Below, in pieces: positions 10,309 to 19,290 of a DNA stretch of 64,000 nt. The notes beneath the pieces were generated by a model that was not told the origin of the DNA, ran no database searches, and saw nothing but the letters and a program-made list of their open reading frames with translations. Position 1 is the first letter of the stretch, and each line of letters begins with the position of its first letter. A program made the translations under genes and the position numbers. The stretch is from Caldilineaceae bacterium (GTDB lineage Bacteria; Chloroflexota; Anaerolineae; Caldilineales; Caldilineaceae): the NCBI GenBank assembly GCA_022827195.1, contig JAJDTL010000004.1, positions 372,001-436,000 on the forward strand. The letters run 5' to 3'.

Positions 10309-11517
10309 ATGGCTTCGATCCGCCTCAGTGAAGTAACCAAGGAGTTCGGGCTTCACAGCCGGCCAAATCAGGGGGCGGGGATTCCGCGTCTGCGCGGCTC
10401 ATCGTCCGACGAGGCGCTGGGAGAGCCCCGGCGCGTGCTGGCGCTGGACCGAGTGAACTTGAACGTCCCCGAGGGACAGACGATGGCCGTTTTGGGACCA
10501 TCCGGCTGTGGCAAGAGTACGTTGCTGCGAGTGGTCGCGGGGCTGGAGGCAGACTATCGCGGCGAGCTCTTCTACGATGACCAGGACATGGCCGACGTGC
10601 CGCCCAAAGACCGCTACATCGGCATGGTATTCCAGAACTACGCTCTCTATCCTCACTTTGAAGGACGCGGCAATCTCTCCTTCTTCTTTCAAATGCACAA
10701 GGCGCCGGACAGCGAGGCCGAAGAGCGTATCCGCATAACCTCGGAGATCATGGGAATCGGCTTCCGCGCTCTTCTGCAACGCAAACCGGGGACACTGTCG
10801 GGTGGGCAGCAACAGCGCGTCGCCATCGCACGTGCGATCGTGCGCAGGCCGCGCGTCTTTCTCTTTGATGAGCCGCTCTCGAACCTGGACGCCAAACTGC
10901 GTGCGCAAACGCGCGTCGAGATCAAGAGGCTGCTGCACCGCTTCGCCATAACCTCGCTCTACGTCACGCATGATCAGTCCGAGGCAATGGCGCTGGGGGA
11001 CCTTGTAGCGGTGATGCGCGAGGGACGGATCGAACAGGTGGGTCCGTTTGCAGAGGTCCGCAGGCAACCCGCCAACACCTTCGTGGCAGGCTTTCTGGGC
11101 GTACCGCCAATGAATCTCCTGAAAAAGGTCGAAGCGCGCGCAGGCCTCTTGGACGCGGGAAACGGTCGATCGTTCAGGCCGCCCCCCTCTCTGTCTGCTT
11201 CCCTGTCGTCAGGGGACTCCCTGACTGTCGGAATCCGCCCGGAGTCGGTGCAGGTAACCGTCGCCGAAGGCGGCAATGAAGAGATCGGCGCAAGCGATCA
11301 GGCATCGCCGTCCACAACTTGGCAAGGAACGGTCGCCAACGTGGAGCCGGACTACGGCCGGCACATTCAGTTGGTCCATTTCGAGTCTGGTGGTCATCGC
11401 CTTGTCGGCCAGGCGGACGTTCGCGCCCGCATCGCGCAAGGCGAGAAGATCAGCGCGCGATTCGATGAGACGCAATTGCACCTGTTCGAGGGCGAGAGCG
11501 GCAGGAGAATCGCTTGA
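10309..11517 (+). CDS. ABC transporter ATP-binding protein, carbohydrate uptake (UgpC/MalK/MsmK type)
   Basis: This is the cytoplasmic ATPase of a sugar or glycerophosphate-type importer. Walker A is GPSGCGKST, the Q-loop VFQNYALYPH, the signature LSGGQQQRVAIARA, Walker B VFLFDEPLSNLD and the H-loop YVTHDQSEAMAL. The C-terminal 120 residues hold the TOBE-type regulatory domain starting at GFLGVPPMNLL. An extra 25 residues lie between the first strand (EVTKEFG) and LALDRVNLNVPEG, a Gly/Arg-rich insertion not usual in MalK. I chose the ATG at 10309, preceded by GGGAAGGAAG, over a longer frame from 10207. No permease or binding protein sits beside it, so it may serve the ATPase-less importers at 28-32 kb and 53-64 kb, as MsmX/MsmK does in Firmicutes (inference). 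Confidence 0.93.
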   Translation: MASIRLSEVTKEFGLHSRPNQGAGIPRLRGSSSDEALGEPRRVLALDRVNLNVPEGQTMAVLGPSGCGKSTLLRVVAGLEADYRGELFYDDQDMADVPPKDRYIGMVFQNYALYPHFEGRGNLSFFFQMHKAPDSEAEERIRITSEIMGIGFRALLQRKPGTLSGGQQQRVAIARAIVRRPRVFLFDEPLSNLDAKLRAQTRVEIKRLLHRFAITSLYVTHDQSEAMALGDLVAVMREGRIEQVGPFAEVRRQPANTFVAGFLGVPPMNLLKKVEARAGLLDAGNGRSFRPPPSLSASLSSGDSLTVGIRPESVQVTVAEGGNEEIGASDQASPSTTWQGTVANVEPDYGRHIQLVHFESGGHRLVGQADVRARIAQGEKISARFDETQLHLFEGESGRRIA

Positions 11518-11570
11518 CAGGCTTGAGGGGAGCGAGTGCGAGGAACGGGCGGGGAAGAATCTGCCGCGCC

Positions 11571-13550
11571 TCAGCCAGGGGCAGGCGCTTCCGACCTCTT
11601 GACCCGCATGTATTGGCTCATATACAGGTCGTGGTAGAAACCCCTTTGCGCCAGCAATTCCTCATGGTTGCCCCGCTCGATGATGCTGTGATCATTGACG
11701 ACCAGTACTTCGTCGGCGTTGCGAATCGTGCTCAGGCGGTGCGCGATCACGAAGGCGGTGCGTCCTTCCAGAAGCCGCAGCAATGCCTGCTGCAACTGGA
11801 CCTCGGTGCGCGTATCGACACTGCTGGTGGCCTCGTCGAGAATGAGGATGCGCGGATCGGCAAGGACCGCCCGGGCAATCGCAATCAGCTGACGCTGCCC
11901 CTCGCTGAAGTTGTTGCCCTGCTCTGACACGCGCGAGTCGTACCCGCCCGGCAGCAGACGAATGAATCCATCCGCGTTCGCCAGCCTGGCCGCCGCCACC
12001 ACCTCTTCATCGGTGGCATCCAACCGCCCGTATTGGATGTTTTCTCGCACCGTTCCTGAAAACAGGAAGGTGTCCTGCAGAACGATGCCCAGTTGCTTGC
12101 GAAGCGAGGCCTGCTGAATCTCCCTGATATCGCGGCCGTCGACGCGGATGCTGCCTTCGTCCACGTCGTAAAAGCGGCTCAACAGGCTGATGATTGTCGT
12201 CTTGCCCGCGCCTGTCGGGCCGACCAGCGCGATCGTCGCACCCGGCTTGGCGTGAAGGCTGACATTCCGCAGGACGACCTCCGGCTCCTGCCTTTCGCTG
12301 ACCTCAACCTGCCGCCCGGCCGTCGGCTGACCGCGATTTGAACCGTTTGCTCGCATGCGGCCGTTGCGGCCGCCGGACATGGGGCCGCCGGGAGCGGCTT
12401 CAGTTGCGGGCGGAGCATCCGCTTCGTAGCTGAAGCTGACGTCATCAAAGACCACGTCACCCTTGATTTCCTCCAGGGCCGGTGCACCGGGGCGATCGGT
12501 CACTGTCGGCTGGACGTCGAGAGCGTCAAAGATCCGTTCCGCTCCGGCCAGCGCCGACTGAAACTGGTTGTAGAGCATGGCGATGCCTCGCATCGGCCGG
12601 AAGAAATTCATGATGTAAATGATGAAGGCCGCCAGCACCCCGACTTCGAGCATGCCTCGAATCGCCAGCCAGCCGCCCAGGAGCGCGGCCGCGGCGATCG
12701 TAATCGTCATCATGGTCGTGAACATCGGGCCCAGCGCGGCCGTAATGATGTCGGCCGTCATCCCCGCCATTCGGTAGGTCTTGTTTACTTCGAGAAAATC
12801 CGCAAAGACCTCCTCCTCACGCGCAAAGGCCTGGACCACGCGGGCGCCGGAGATGTTCTCCTCCATCACCGCATTCAGCGCACCGAGATTGCGCTGAACG
12901 GTGCGAAAGGCCGCACGGCTGCGGCGGGTCACCTCCCCGGTGATGTAGAGCATCAGCGGCATCAGCACCAACATCGCCAGCGCAAGCTGCCAGTTGAGCA
13001 AGAACATCGCCACAAAGGTGCCGCCCAGTAATAGAATATTGGATATGAACTCGATGAGGCCATTGGACAGCGTCCGGTTGATCGCCTCCGAATCATTGGT
13101 GATCCGGCTCATCAGATCGCCGACCTGGTTGCGATCGTGGAATGCCATCGACATCATCTGCATATGGCTGAAGAGGCCGGCGCGGATGTCGAAAACGAAG
13201 CGCTGGCCGAGATGCACCATGATCAGGCCCTGCACCGTCGAGGCCGCCCCCGCGCCCAGATAGACCCCAAGGATCCCAATCACAAGGTTGCGAAGTCCGA
13301 CGACGTCGCCCGAGTCTATGTAAAGGTCGATCGCACGGCCGATAAGCATTGGCCCGTACAAACGCAAGATCGTGCTGCCCGTTACGAACAGCGCCACCAC
13401 AATCAGTTGCATGCGGTAGGGCCGCAGATACGCGGCCATCCGCATCAGCGTCTGGCGCGTGTTGGCCGCGGCTTCGCCCGTGAGCATGCCGCCGCCGCCG
13501 CCCTGGCCGAGGCGCATCGGTTGACGCTGTGGGGGTCGGAACATGATCAT
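11571..13550 (-). CDS. Heterodimeric ABC exporter subunit with catalytic Walker B and altered signature
   Basis: This type IV ABC exporter half-transporter has an N-terminal membrane domain of about 330 residues (six hydrophobic helices, for example LIVVALFVTGSTILRLYGP) and a C-terminal ATPase. Walker A is GPTGAGKTT, Walker B LILDEATSSVD with the catalytic Glu, and the switch His is in IAHRLSTIRNADE. The signature motif is altered to NFSEGQRQ instead of LSGGQ. A Gly/Arg/Asn-rich linker of about 50 residues interrupts the segment between the first NBD strand and the Walker A strand. It lies 46 bp after the partner gene, in the same orientation. The start is uncertain: the ATG at 13550 leaves a sensible N-terminus, while a frame to 13697 would overlap the partner gene. 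The substrate is unknown. Confidence 0.9.
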   Translation of the reverse strand: MIMFRPPQRQPMRLGQGGGGGMLTGEAAANTRQTLMRMAAYLRPYRMQLIVVALFVTGSTILRLYGPMLIGRAIDLYIDSGDVVGLRNLVIGILGVYLGAGAASTVQGLIMVHLGQRFVFDIRAGLFSHMQMMSMAFHDRNQVGDLMSRITNDSEAINRTLSNGLIEFISNILLLGGTFVAMFLLNWQLALAMLVLMPLMLYITGEVTRRSRAAFRTVQRNLGALNAVMEENISGARVVQAFAREEEVFADFLEVNKTYRMAGMTADIITAALGPMFTTMMTITIAAAALLGGWLAIRGMLEVGVLAAFIIYIMNFFRPMRGIAMLYNQFQSALAGAERIFDALDVQPTVTDRPGAPALEEIKGDVVFDDVSFSYEADAPPATEAAPGGPMSGGRNGRMRANGSNRGQPTAGRQVEVSERQEPEVVLRNVSLHAKPGATIALVGPTGAGKTTIISLLSRFYDVDEGSIRVDGRDIREIQQASLRKQLGIVLQDTFLFSGTVRENIQYGRLDATDEEVVAAARLANADGFIRLLPGGYDSRVSEQGNNFSEGQRQLIAIARAVLADPRILILDEATSSVDTRTEVQLQQALLRLLEGRTAFVIAHRLSTIRNADEVLVVNDHSIIERGNHEELLAQRGFYHDLYMSQYMRVKRSEAPAPG

Positions 13551-13596
13551 GGCATACTGGGGAGCAGCGCGAATCCTCGGACGAAGATCGCGTGCG

Positions 13597-15432
13597 TCAC
13601 GCCTCTTCAAACTGTGAGAAATAGATCTCCTGGTAAATCTCGCTCGTGGCAAGCAGCTCTTCGTGTGTCCCGCGCGCCGCGATCTTTCCGTCTTCAAGGA
13701 CCAGGATCAGGTCGGCATCGACGACGCTGCTGATGCGCTGGGCGATGACAAAGGTCGTTGTCTCCGAGAGCGACTCTTGCAGCGCCAGCTGCAGCTGTAA
13801 CTCGGTGTCGAGATCGACCGAGCTGGTGCTGTCGTCAAGGATCAGCACTGCCGGGCTGGTCAGCAGCGCCCGCGCAATCGCAATCCGCTGCTTCTGGCCG
13901 CCGGAAAGGTTGGCCCCGCGTGCCTCCACCATGCTTTCGTAGCCTTCGGGCATACGCATCACAAACTCGTGCGCCTGCGCCGCCTGCGCCGCTCCAATCA
14001 CCTCCTCAAGAGGCGCATCGGGACGCCCGTACGCGATGTTGTCGCGCACTGTGCCGGCAAAGAGTGTCGTCTGTTGCAGGACTACGCCGATATGCTTGCG
14101 CAGACTGGTCGGCTCCCAGTCGCGCACGTCCACGCCGTCGAGCCTAATCGCCCCGTCGACAGCGTCATAAAAGCGGGGAATCAGGTTGACGAGCGTGCTC
14201 TTCCCGGCCCCCGTCGCACCCATCAGCGCGACTTTCTGGCCCGGCTTCGCGTGTAGGTGAATACCATGCAACACCTCCTCACCCACCGCCCTCACCCTGC
14301 CGTCCGCAGATCCATTCCCGCCCACCGCCTGCGACCGGCCCAGCGAATCCGTAGCGTCCGCGCCGTCCGCGCCGTTCAACCCGTTGGACAGCGAACCGGC
14401 ATAGTGGAAATGCACATTGTCGAAGGTGACTTCGCCGACGGGGATTTGGTCGGTCACCGCTTCACGCGGGGCCTGAATCGCCGGCTCGGTCTCAAGGACC
14501 TCGACGATCCGCTTAGCCGACGCCTCGGCGCGCGACACCATCGACAGAATATTGCTCAGCAGGAGCAGCGGCGACATCCCGATCAGCAGGTAGTTGTTGA
14601 ACGCGACGAGCTCGCCGATAGTCAGTCGCCCGCCAATGACGTCAATCCCGCCCCACCAGATCGCGAATACTGCGCCGAAATTTGTCAGCAGCAGTAGACT
14701 CGGCATCACCAGGGCCAGCAGGCGGCCGACCTTGATGTTTTGCTCCATGTAGTCCACGTTTTGGACGTTGAAGCGCTCGATCTCGTGTCCTTCGCGTACG
14801 TAGGCCTTGACGACGTGCACGCCGGCCAGGTTCTCCTGAACGAGCGTGTTCAACTTGTCCAGCTTCTCCTGGACCTTGGAGAAAAGAGGGCCAACCACGC
14901 GCATCAGCCAGAAAAGAACGGCAGCCGAAAGCGCCAGTACTGTAATCATGACCAGGCTAAGCCGCCAGTCGAGGACAAGCATCATCACCAGGCTGCCGAT
15001 AACCATCAGCAGCGTGCGCAGCAGCAGCGCCAGCCCGGCACTGAGAAACATGCGCGCAATGTCCACGTCGCTCGACACGCGCGTCATCAGCTGGCCGGTC
15101 TGCATCCTGTCCAAATCGGCGAAGGAGAAGCGCTGGATGTGGCGAAACAGGTCGTTGCGCAGGTCAAAAGCGATCCCCTGCGAAATCTGCGCTCGCGCGA
15201 TACCCTGTCCGATGGTCGTCGACGCGCCGACAATCGCGGCCAGGAGCATGACCGCACTGCCCTGCCACACTGCCGTCATGTCGCCCGCAAGTATGCCCCT
15301 GTCGATCACGAACTGCACCATGCGCGGCGTGACAAGCTCCATCACCACAGGGAGAATCGTAGTGATCAGTCCCAATACAGCCATCCAGCTGTAGGGCCGC
15401 ATATAGCGAATTACTTTGCCAAGACCTGTCAT
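13597..15432 (-). CDS. Heterodimeric ABC exporter subunit with degenerate Walker B and switch residue
   Basis: This is the second half-transporter of the pair, first in the operon, 611 residues from the ATG at 15432 (MTGLGKVIRYMRPYSW). Six hydrophobic membrane helices precede the ATPase. Walker A is GATGAGKST and the signature is canonical, NLSGGQKQRIAIARA. The catalytic Glu after Walker B is Asp (LILDDSTSSVD), and the switch His is Gln (FVIAQRISSV). These are the mutually compatible defects of a degenerate site in a heterodimer: this Walker site pairs with the partner's altered signature. A linker of about 40 residues, Gly/Ala/Asp-rich, is inserted before Walker A, as in the partner. A frame from 15636 adds 68 unlikely residues. 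Confidence 0.92.
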   Translation of the reverse strand: MTGLGKVIRYMRPYSWMAVLGLITTILPVVMELVTPRMVQFVIDRGILAGDMTAVWQGSAVMLLAAIVGASTTIGQGIARAQISQGIAFDLRNDLFRHIQRFSFADLDRMQTGQLMTRVSSDVDIARMFLSAGLALLLRTLLMVIGSLVMMLVLDWRLSLVMITVLALSAAVLFWLMRVVGPLFSKVQEKLDKLNTLVQENLAGVHVVKAYVREGHEIERFNVQNVDYMEQNIKVGRLLALVMPSLLLLTNFGAVFAIWWGGIDVIGGRLTIGELVAFNNYLLIGMSPLLLLSNILSMVSRAEASAKRIVEVLETEPAIQAPREAVTDQIPVGEVTFDNVHFHYAGSLSNGLNGADGADATDSLGRSQAVGGNGSADGRVRAVGEEVLHGIHLHAKPGQKVALMGATGAGKSTLVNLIPRFYDAVDGAIRLDGVDVRDWEPTSLRKHIGVVLQQTTLFAGTVRDNIAYGRPDAPLEEVIGAAQAAQAHEFVMRMPEGYESMVEARGANLSGGQKQRIAIARALLTSPAVLILDDSTSSVDLDTELQLQLALQESLSETTTFVIAQRISSVVDADLILVLEDGKIAARGTHEELLATSEIYQEIYFSQFEEA

Positions 15433-15506
15433 CGGAGAGAAGCTTCGAACCGGCTCCGCAACCCGGAGATTCGCTTTGTGGTAGCCACTACTAAAGCGGT
15501 TTCGAG

Positions 15507-15536
15507 AGTATACTGCATCCCCGAATCCGTAGGCAA
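15507..15536 (-). promoter_or_regulatory. Possible promoter for the ABC exporter operon
   Basis: On the minus strand, TTGCCT (15531-15536) and TATACT (15507-15512) are separated by 18 bp, about 75 bp upstream of the exporter start at 15432. The -10 box matches 5 of 6 consensus bases and the -35 box about 4 of 6. Confidence 0.4.
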
Positions 15537-15724
15537 ATTGCCTGTACCCAGGCTTCCAGGGCCGGTCGGCTTCAGACGACACCACATCGATGTCGTCACA
15601 CACCCACTTAGTTGAGCGTAATCGCTGCGAACGCACCCCAACAAGGATAGGCCCTCGTGCAGTCCAAAAATTGCTGTTAAAGGCCCCAAGTTGCGGGTAG
15701 CAACCCTGCCACTCACGTCCCCCT

Positions 15725-15793
15725 CAGTTCCTGACCGCCGACAACTGACAACCGGCCACTGACCACTGACCACCGGCCACCGACCACCGGCCC
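15725..15793. repeat. CAGTTC-led heptanucleotide array
   Basis: CAGTTC (15725-15730) is followed by nine in-phase heptamers fitting CYGRCMN: CTGACCG, CCGACAA, CTGACAA, CCGGCCA, CTGACCA, CTGACCA, CCGGCCA, CCGACCA, CCGGCCC. The same leader and unit recur at 48974-49100 and, more diverged, at 26937-26977. Confidence 0.8.
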
Positions 15794-15817
15794 CTGCCGG
15801 GATGAGAAGTGCCCTGT

Positions 15818-15846
15818 TTGACTTTCTCGGGGCCGTAATGTATAAG
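15818..15846 (+). promoter_or_regulatory. Sigma-70-type promoter of the PhyH-MFS operon
   Basis: TTGACT (15818-15823) and TATAAG (15841-15846) are separated by exactly 17 bp, each matching the consensus at 5 of 6 bases. The site is 188 bp upstream of the first PhyH start, leaving a long leader, and directly follows the heptamer array. Confidence 0.6.
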
Positions 15847-16033
15847 TGCAGGTGGCGCGCCGGGCCGGCACAACCCCTTCCACTGCACCCCGCAGCGGGG
15901 CGATTGTCCGGCATCGCGCCAGCCGCCTTCTGCCCGGACTCGGCCGCGAGAAGATGCTGGCGCGCACCGCCGGTAGAAACTTCGCTGCCTGCCGCCACGA
16001 ACGTTTCGCTATCGCAGAAGACAGAGGGATTCG

Positions 16034-16804
16034 ATGCACATTGCCGAAGAGTTGCGCGATCAGTACCGCCGCGAAGGCTACATGTTCCTTGAGAACGTAA
16101 TCCCCGAAGAGCAGGTTGAAGGGCTGCGCCAGGAATGCCAGCGCTACATCGCCCGCTACGATGCCGAAATGGAGGCCAAGGGCGTCACGGTTCAGGGGAT
16201 CAACCACTACAAGAAGCGATACTTCATCAGCCGGCGCGGGATGGAGAGTCCCACGATTACACAGTTTCTGTTCAGCGAACGAATGGCGGCCGTTTGCCGG
16301 GCGACGCTGGGCGACACAGCCTACCTGTTCCACGAGCAATACGTGGTCAAATTCGCCGAAGTGGGCACGAAATTCGGCTGGCACCAGGACTCCGGCTACG
16401 TCGGCCACTACCACCGCCCCTATCTTTCCTGCTGGTGCGCGTTGGACGACATGACAATAGAGAACGGAACGGTTTCCGTCCTGCCATACTCGGCGATCGG
16501 CATGCAGCCGGACGACCTCTACGATCACAGGATTGAGGACGCCAGCAACGACAAGATCGGCTACCGGGGCGATCATCCAGGCGTTCCCGCAATCGTTCCG
16601 GCAGGCAGCATCGTCGTCTTCAGCAGCCGCACCTTTCACCGCAGCGGTCCCAATGCAACGTCCGGCATTCGGCGCTGCTACCTGGCGCAGTACTCCGCCG
16701 AGCCGATTATGAACAAGGAAGGGTCGGCCCTGTGGGGCCAGGCGATTCCGATTTTGCGCGACGGCCGGCTATGCCGCCCCCCGATAGAGAGTGACGAACG
16801 GTAA
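16034..16804 (+). CDS. Phytanoyl-CoA dioxygenase (PhyH) family protein
   Basis: PhyH enzymes are Fe(II)/2-oxoglutarate oxygenases that hydroxylate small molecules in the cytoplasm. This 256-residue copy has the complete iron triad: His117 and Asp119 in WHQDSGY and distal His202 in FHRSGPN, with a following Arg-Arg pair (IRRCYLAQY) placed to bind 2-oxoglutarate. The N-terminal helix block DQYRREGYMFLENVI is typical. The start ATG follows AGAGGGATT at suitable spacing. It is the first gene of a plus-strand operon with two further PhyH genes and an MFS transporter (89 bp, 78 bp and -14 bp gaps). The substrate cannot be read from the sequence; the context suggests tailoring or breakdown of an organic compound moved by the MFS protein. 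Confidence 0.9.
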   Translation: MHIAEELRDQYRREGYMFLENVIPEEQVEGLRQECQRYIARYDAEMEAKGVTVQGINHYKKRYFISRRGMESPTITQFLFSERMAAVCRATLGDTAYLFHEQYVVKFAEVGTKFGWHQDSGYVGHYHRPYLSCWCALDDMTIENGTVSVLPYSAIGMQPDDLYDHRIEDASNDKIGYRGDHPGVPAIVPAGSIVVFSSRTFHRSGPNATSGIRRCYLAQYSAEPIMNKEGSALWGQAIPILRDGRLCRPPIESDER

Positions 16805-16893
16805 GGAGACGATCAAGCCCGGCCTTCGAAAGAGCTACTTTCCAGGTGTCAGGTTCTGATTCTGATCAGCGTTCCCGGAGGAAGGAATCTGAA

Positions 16894-18285
16894 ATGAGCG
16901 TTGCGAGCCATCTTCTGACAGACGAACAGATGCGTCAGTTCATCTCGCGCGGCTATGTGATCTTGCGGACCGCCCTGCCGAAGGAGTTCTACGAACTGCT
17001 CAACGCGAAACTCGGCGAAGTCATGGAGAAGGAAGGCAATCCCGGCAACAACCTCCTGCCGCGCCTGAGCGAAATCAACGACATACTTCAGGATCCCGTC
17101 GTGCGCGGGGGCCTTACGAGCGTTGTTGGCGAGAACTATGCAGTTCATCCGCACCGTCACTGCCACTTCACCTATCCCGGGCGCAAGGTGCAGCACTGGC
17201 ACAAAGACAGCTACTGGGGCCATCAGAAGGTGCGCAACCACCACAACTGGTGGGCGATGATCTTCTACTACCCGCAGGCGGTCGACGAGGAGATGGGGCC
17301 CTCAGGACTGCTTTCCGGGTCCCAATACTATACGAAACGGGCCGGAGACGAGACCGAAATCCCGGTCTACATGGAAGGACCCGAGGGTACCTTTGCCCTG
17401 ATTCACTATGACCTGTGGCATAGGGGCATGGCCAACAATTCCCAGAAAACACGGGCGATGATGAAGTTCCAGTTTGTGCGCATGGACGCGCCCACAAGAC
17501 CGGCCTGGAACAACCGATGCGACGGCTGGCTGGACGTCGAAGACGCGCCCTTCGATCACAACGCTGTGTGGGCGCAGCAGTGGCGCTGGCATCGCGGCCA
17601 GGCCGCGGACGGGTCAAACGGATTCAACCAAAGTGAGTCCGGCATCGCCGCTCTGGGCGAACAGCTGGCTTCAAAGTACGAGCCGACCGGCGTCGACGCA
17701 GCCTACCGTCTGGCAGCGAATGCCGAAGCCGCCATACCCACGCTCGCTGCGTCGCTCACCAGCGGAAATGCCACCGCCGCCCGCAACGCGGGTTACGGCC
17801 TCAGTGCCATAGGTTTGGCCGCCCAGGCCGCCCTTCTCGACGCCGCCCACCACGAGAGCGAAGAGACCCGTATGCATGCCGTATTTGCGCTCGGCGAACT
17901 GGGAGACGGTGGTTCAGGAACTGCCGAAGTGGTGGCCGCTGCCGTCTCCGACCCTTCAGTCCAGGTGAGGCGAGCCGCGGTCGAGGCGCTCGGGCTACTC
18001 AAAGAGCCGGCCGACGTTATCCTGCCCGCCCTCATCGACGGTCTGAATGACGAGGACGGACAGGCGCGGTTCACCTCCGCGCTGTCGTTCCAACGGCTGG
18101 GCGGCCGCGCCGCCGGAGCCGTCCCCGCGCTGAAGGCCGCGCTGAGCGACGAGAACCGTTACGTGCGCGCCAACTCCGTCGACGCCCTGCGACGCGTAGG
18201 CACACCCGAAGCACTCGAAATTGCGTTCGACTATCTCAGCGTTCATCGCTGGTGCCCTCTGACGACACCTGATAATCTGTTTTAG
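16894..18285 (+). CDS. PhyH-family dioxygenase fused to C-terminal HEAT repeats
   Basis: Residues 1-235 form a PhyH-type Fe(II)/2-oxoglutarate oxygenase: His103 and Asp105 in HWHKDSYWG, distal His176 in YDLWHRGMANNS and a following Arg. Residues about 260-455 are four to five HEAT-like helical hairpins (LTSGNATAARNAGYGLSAIG, VSDPSVQVRRAAVEALGLL, LNDEDGQARFTSALSFQRLG, LSDENRYVRANSVDALRRVG), usually a protein- or lipid-binding scaffold. There is no signal peptide. The start is ATG 16894 with GGAGGAAGGA just upstream; a frame from 16846 would add 16 residues. The single continuous frame shows a real fusion, not two genes. It is the second gene of the PhyH operon. The substrate is unknown; the HEAT part may recruit a partner. 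Confidence 0.9.
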   Translation: MSVASHLLTDEQMRQFISRGYVILRTALPKEFYELLNAKLGEVMEKEGNPGNNLLPRLSEINDILQDPVVRGGLTSVVGENYAVHPHRHCHFTYPGRKVQHWHKDSYWGHQKVRNHHNWWAMIFYYPQAVDEEMGPSGLLSGSQYYTKRAGDETEIPVYMEGPEGTFALIHYDLWHRGMANNSQKTRAMMKFQFVRMDAPTRPAWNNRCDGWLDVEDAPFDHNAVWAQQWRWHRGQAADGSNGFNQSESGIAALGEQLASKYEPTGVDAAYRLAANAEAAIPTLAASLTSGNATAARNAGYGLSAIGLAAQAALLDAAHHESEETRMHAVFALGELGDGGSGTAEVVAAAVSDPSVQVRRAAVEALGLLKEPADVILPALIDGLNDEDGQARFTSALSFQRLGGRAAGAVPALKAALSDENRYVRANSVDALRRVGTPEALEIAFDYLSVHRWCPLTTPDNLF

Positions 18286-18363
18286 GTTTAGCTACACGAA
18301 ATCTGGGCCGGACATACTCAGCTTTCCGTCCTCATCCGCACAACAGAAAGACGAAGAGCCGCA

Positions 18364-19290
18364 ATGGAAGCACATCCACCTGAGACCCGAGTCGCGGTCG
18401 AAGATCTGTCGACCTCGGTCGAAGAAATGGATCTCAAGAGAGCGGCAGCCGTCTACCGCGAGCACGGCTGCCTGGTTGTTCGCGGGCTGATGAAGCCCCA
18501 TATCGCCGCCCTCGCGACCGATATCGCGGCCACGGTCGATCAGTCGATCGCACTGCTCGACCGGGCTGAGAGAAGGCCGGAAGGCTGGGTCTCGCCGAAC
18601 GGCTCGCTCTTCATTCCCGCGCCCGCAGGCTACAAGCGCGACAGGCAGATCATGACCGTCGGGATCAGTTACCAGACCAGCGCCGCCTTCCTGCGTGCAG
18701 CCATGGACCCCACCGCGCTCGACATCCTGGAAACCATCCTCGGCCCCAATATCGAGCTGTTCGGCAACGGCCAGTCTCTGGTCAAAGAGCCGGTCGGCGG
18801 ACATCCCAAGCATCTGCACCAGGACTCGGCCTACTTCGAGCACCGCTACGAAGGGCCCGTCGCCATACTCACTTACGTGGTGGACACCGACCTGGTCAAC
18901 GGCGCGCTCCACGTCGTCCCCGGCTCTCACCAATTCGGCCAGCTGCGCCACGTCGATACATTCTCTCACCTGGGCCTCGACGAGGATGAATGGCCCTGGG
19001 AAGCGGCGCTGCCCATCGTCGGACAGGCCGGTGACTCCATCTTCTTCAACGTCAAGACGATCCACGGCTCCAAGCAGAACCACTCCAATACGCCCCGGCC
19101 CGTCTTCATAATCCGCTATCGCCGTCCCGATGATTACGCCGTCGTCAGGGCGACCACGACCGCCAACCGGGCCGAGGCCGAAAAACGGGCCCGGCAGGCC
19201 CGCCGCGAAAACGAGCCTCAGGGACTGATGGTGCGCGGGTTCCGCCCCTATGCCGACCCGGACGGGGTCGAAGCCGATGGTCCGCGCTGA
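18364..19290 (+). CDS. Phytanoyl-CoA dioxygenase (PhyH) family protein
   Basis: This third PhyH of the operon, 308 residues, has His152 and Asp154 in KHLHQDSAYF and distal His234 in KTIHGSKQNHS, with a downstream Arg in FIIRYRRPDD. The segment VNGALHVVPGSHQFG is the standard PhyH turn before the distal His. The C-terminal 50 residues are charged (AEAEKRARQARREN), end in a short conserved-looking MVRGFRPYAD, and extend beyond the core fold. The gene overlaps the following MFS gene by 14 bp, indicating translational coupling. It is clearly diverged from its two upstream neighbours, so the trio probably does not act on one identical substrate (inference). Confidence 0.9.
   Translation: MEAHPPETRVAVEDLSTSVEEMDLKRAAAVYREHGCLVVRGLMKPHIAALATDIAATVDQSIALLDRAERRPEGWVSPNGSLFIPAPAGYKRDRQIMTVGISYQTSAAFLRAAMDPTALDILETILGPNIELFGNGQSLVKEPVGGHPKHLHQDSAYFEHRYEGPVAILTYVVDTDLVNGALHVVPGSHQFGQLRHVDTFSHLGLDEDEWPWEAALPIVGQAGDSIFFNVKTIHGSKQNHSNTPRPVFIIRYRRPDDYAVVRATTTANRAEAEKRARQARRENEPQGLMVRGFRPYADPDGVEADGPR

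Larger units (their letters stand above)
15433..16033. other. Divergent intergenic region between ABC exporter and PhyH operon
   Basis: No gene is seen in these 601 bp. The region holds a heptamer array (15725-15793), a good plus-strand promoter (15818-15846) and a possible minus-strand promoter (15507-15536). Reading frames crossing it run through the heptamer array and have no family signature. Confidence 0.6.

Noticed and set aside
14740..15615. 291-residue plus-strand frame opposite the ABC exporter
   Set aside because: It is His/Gln-rich with no domain; it runs through conserved exporter sequence and then non-coding DNA.
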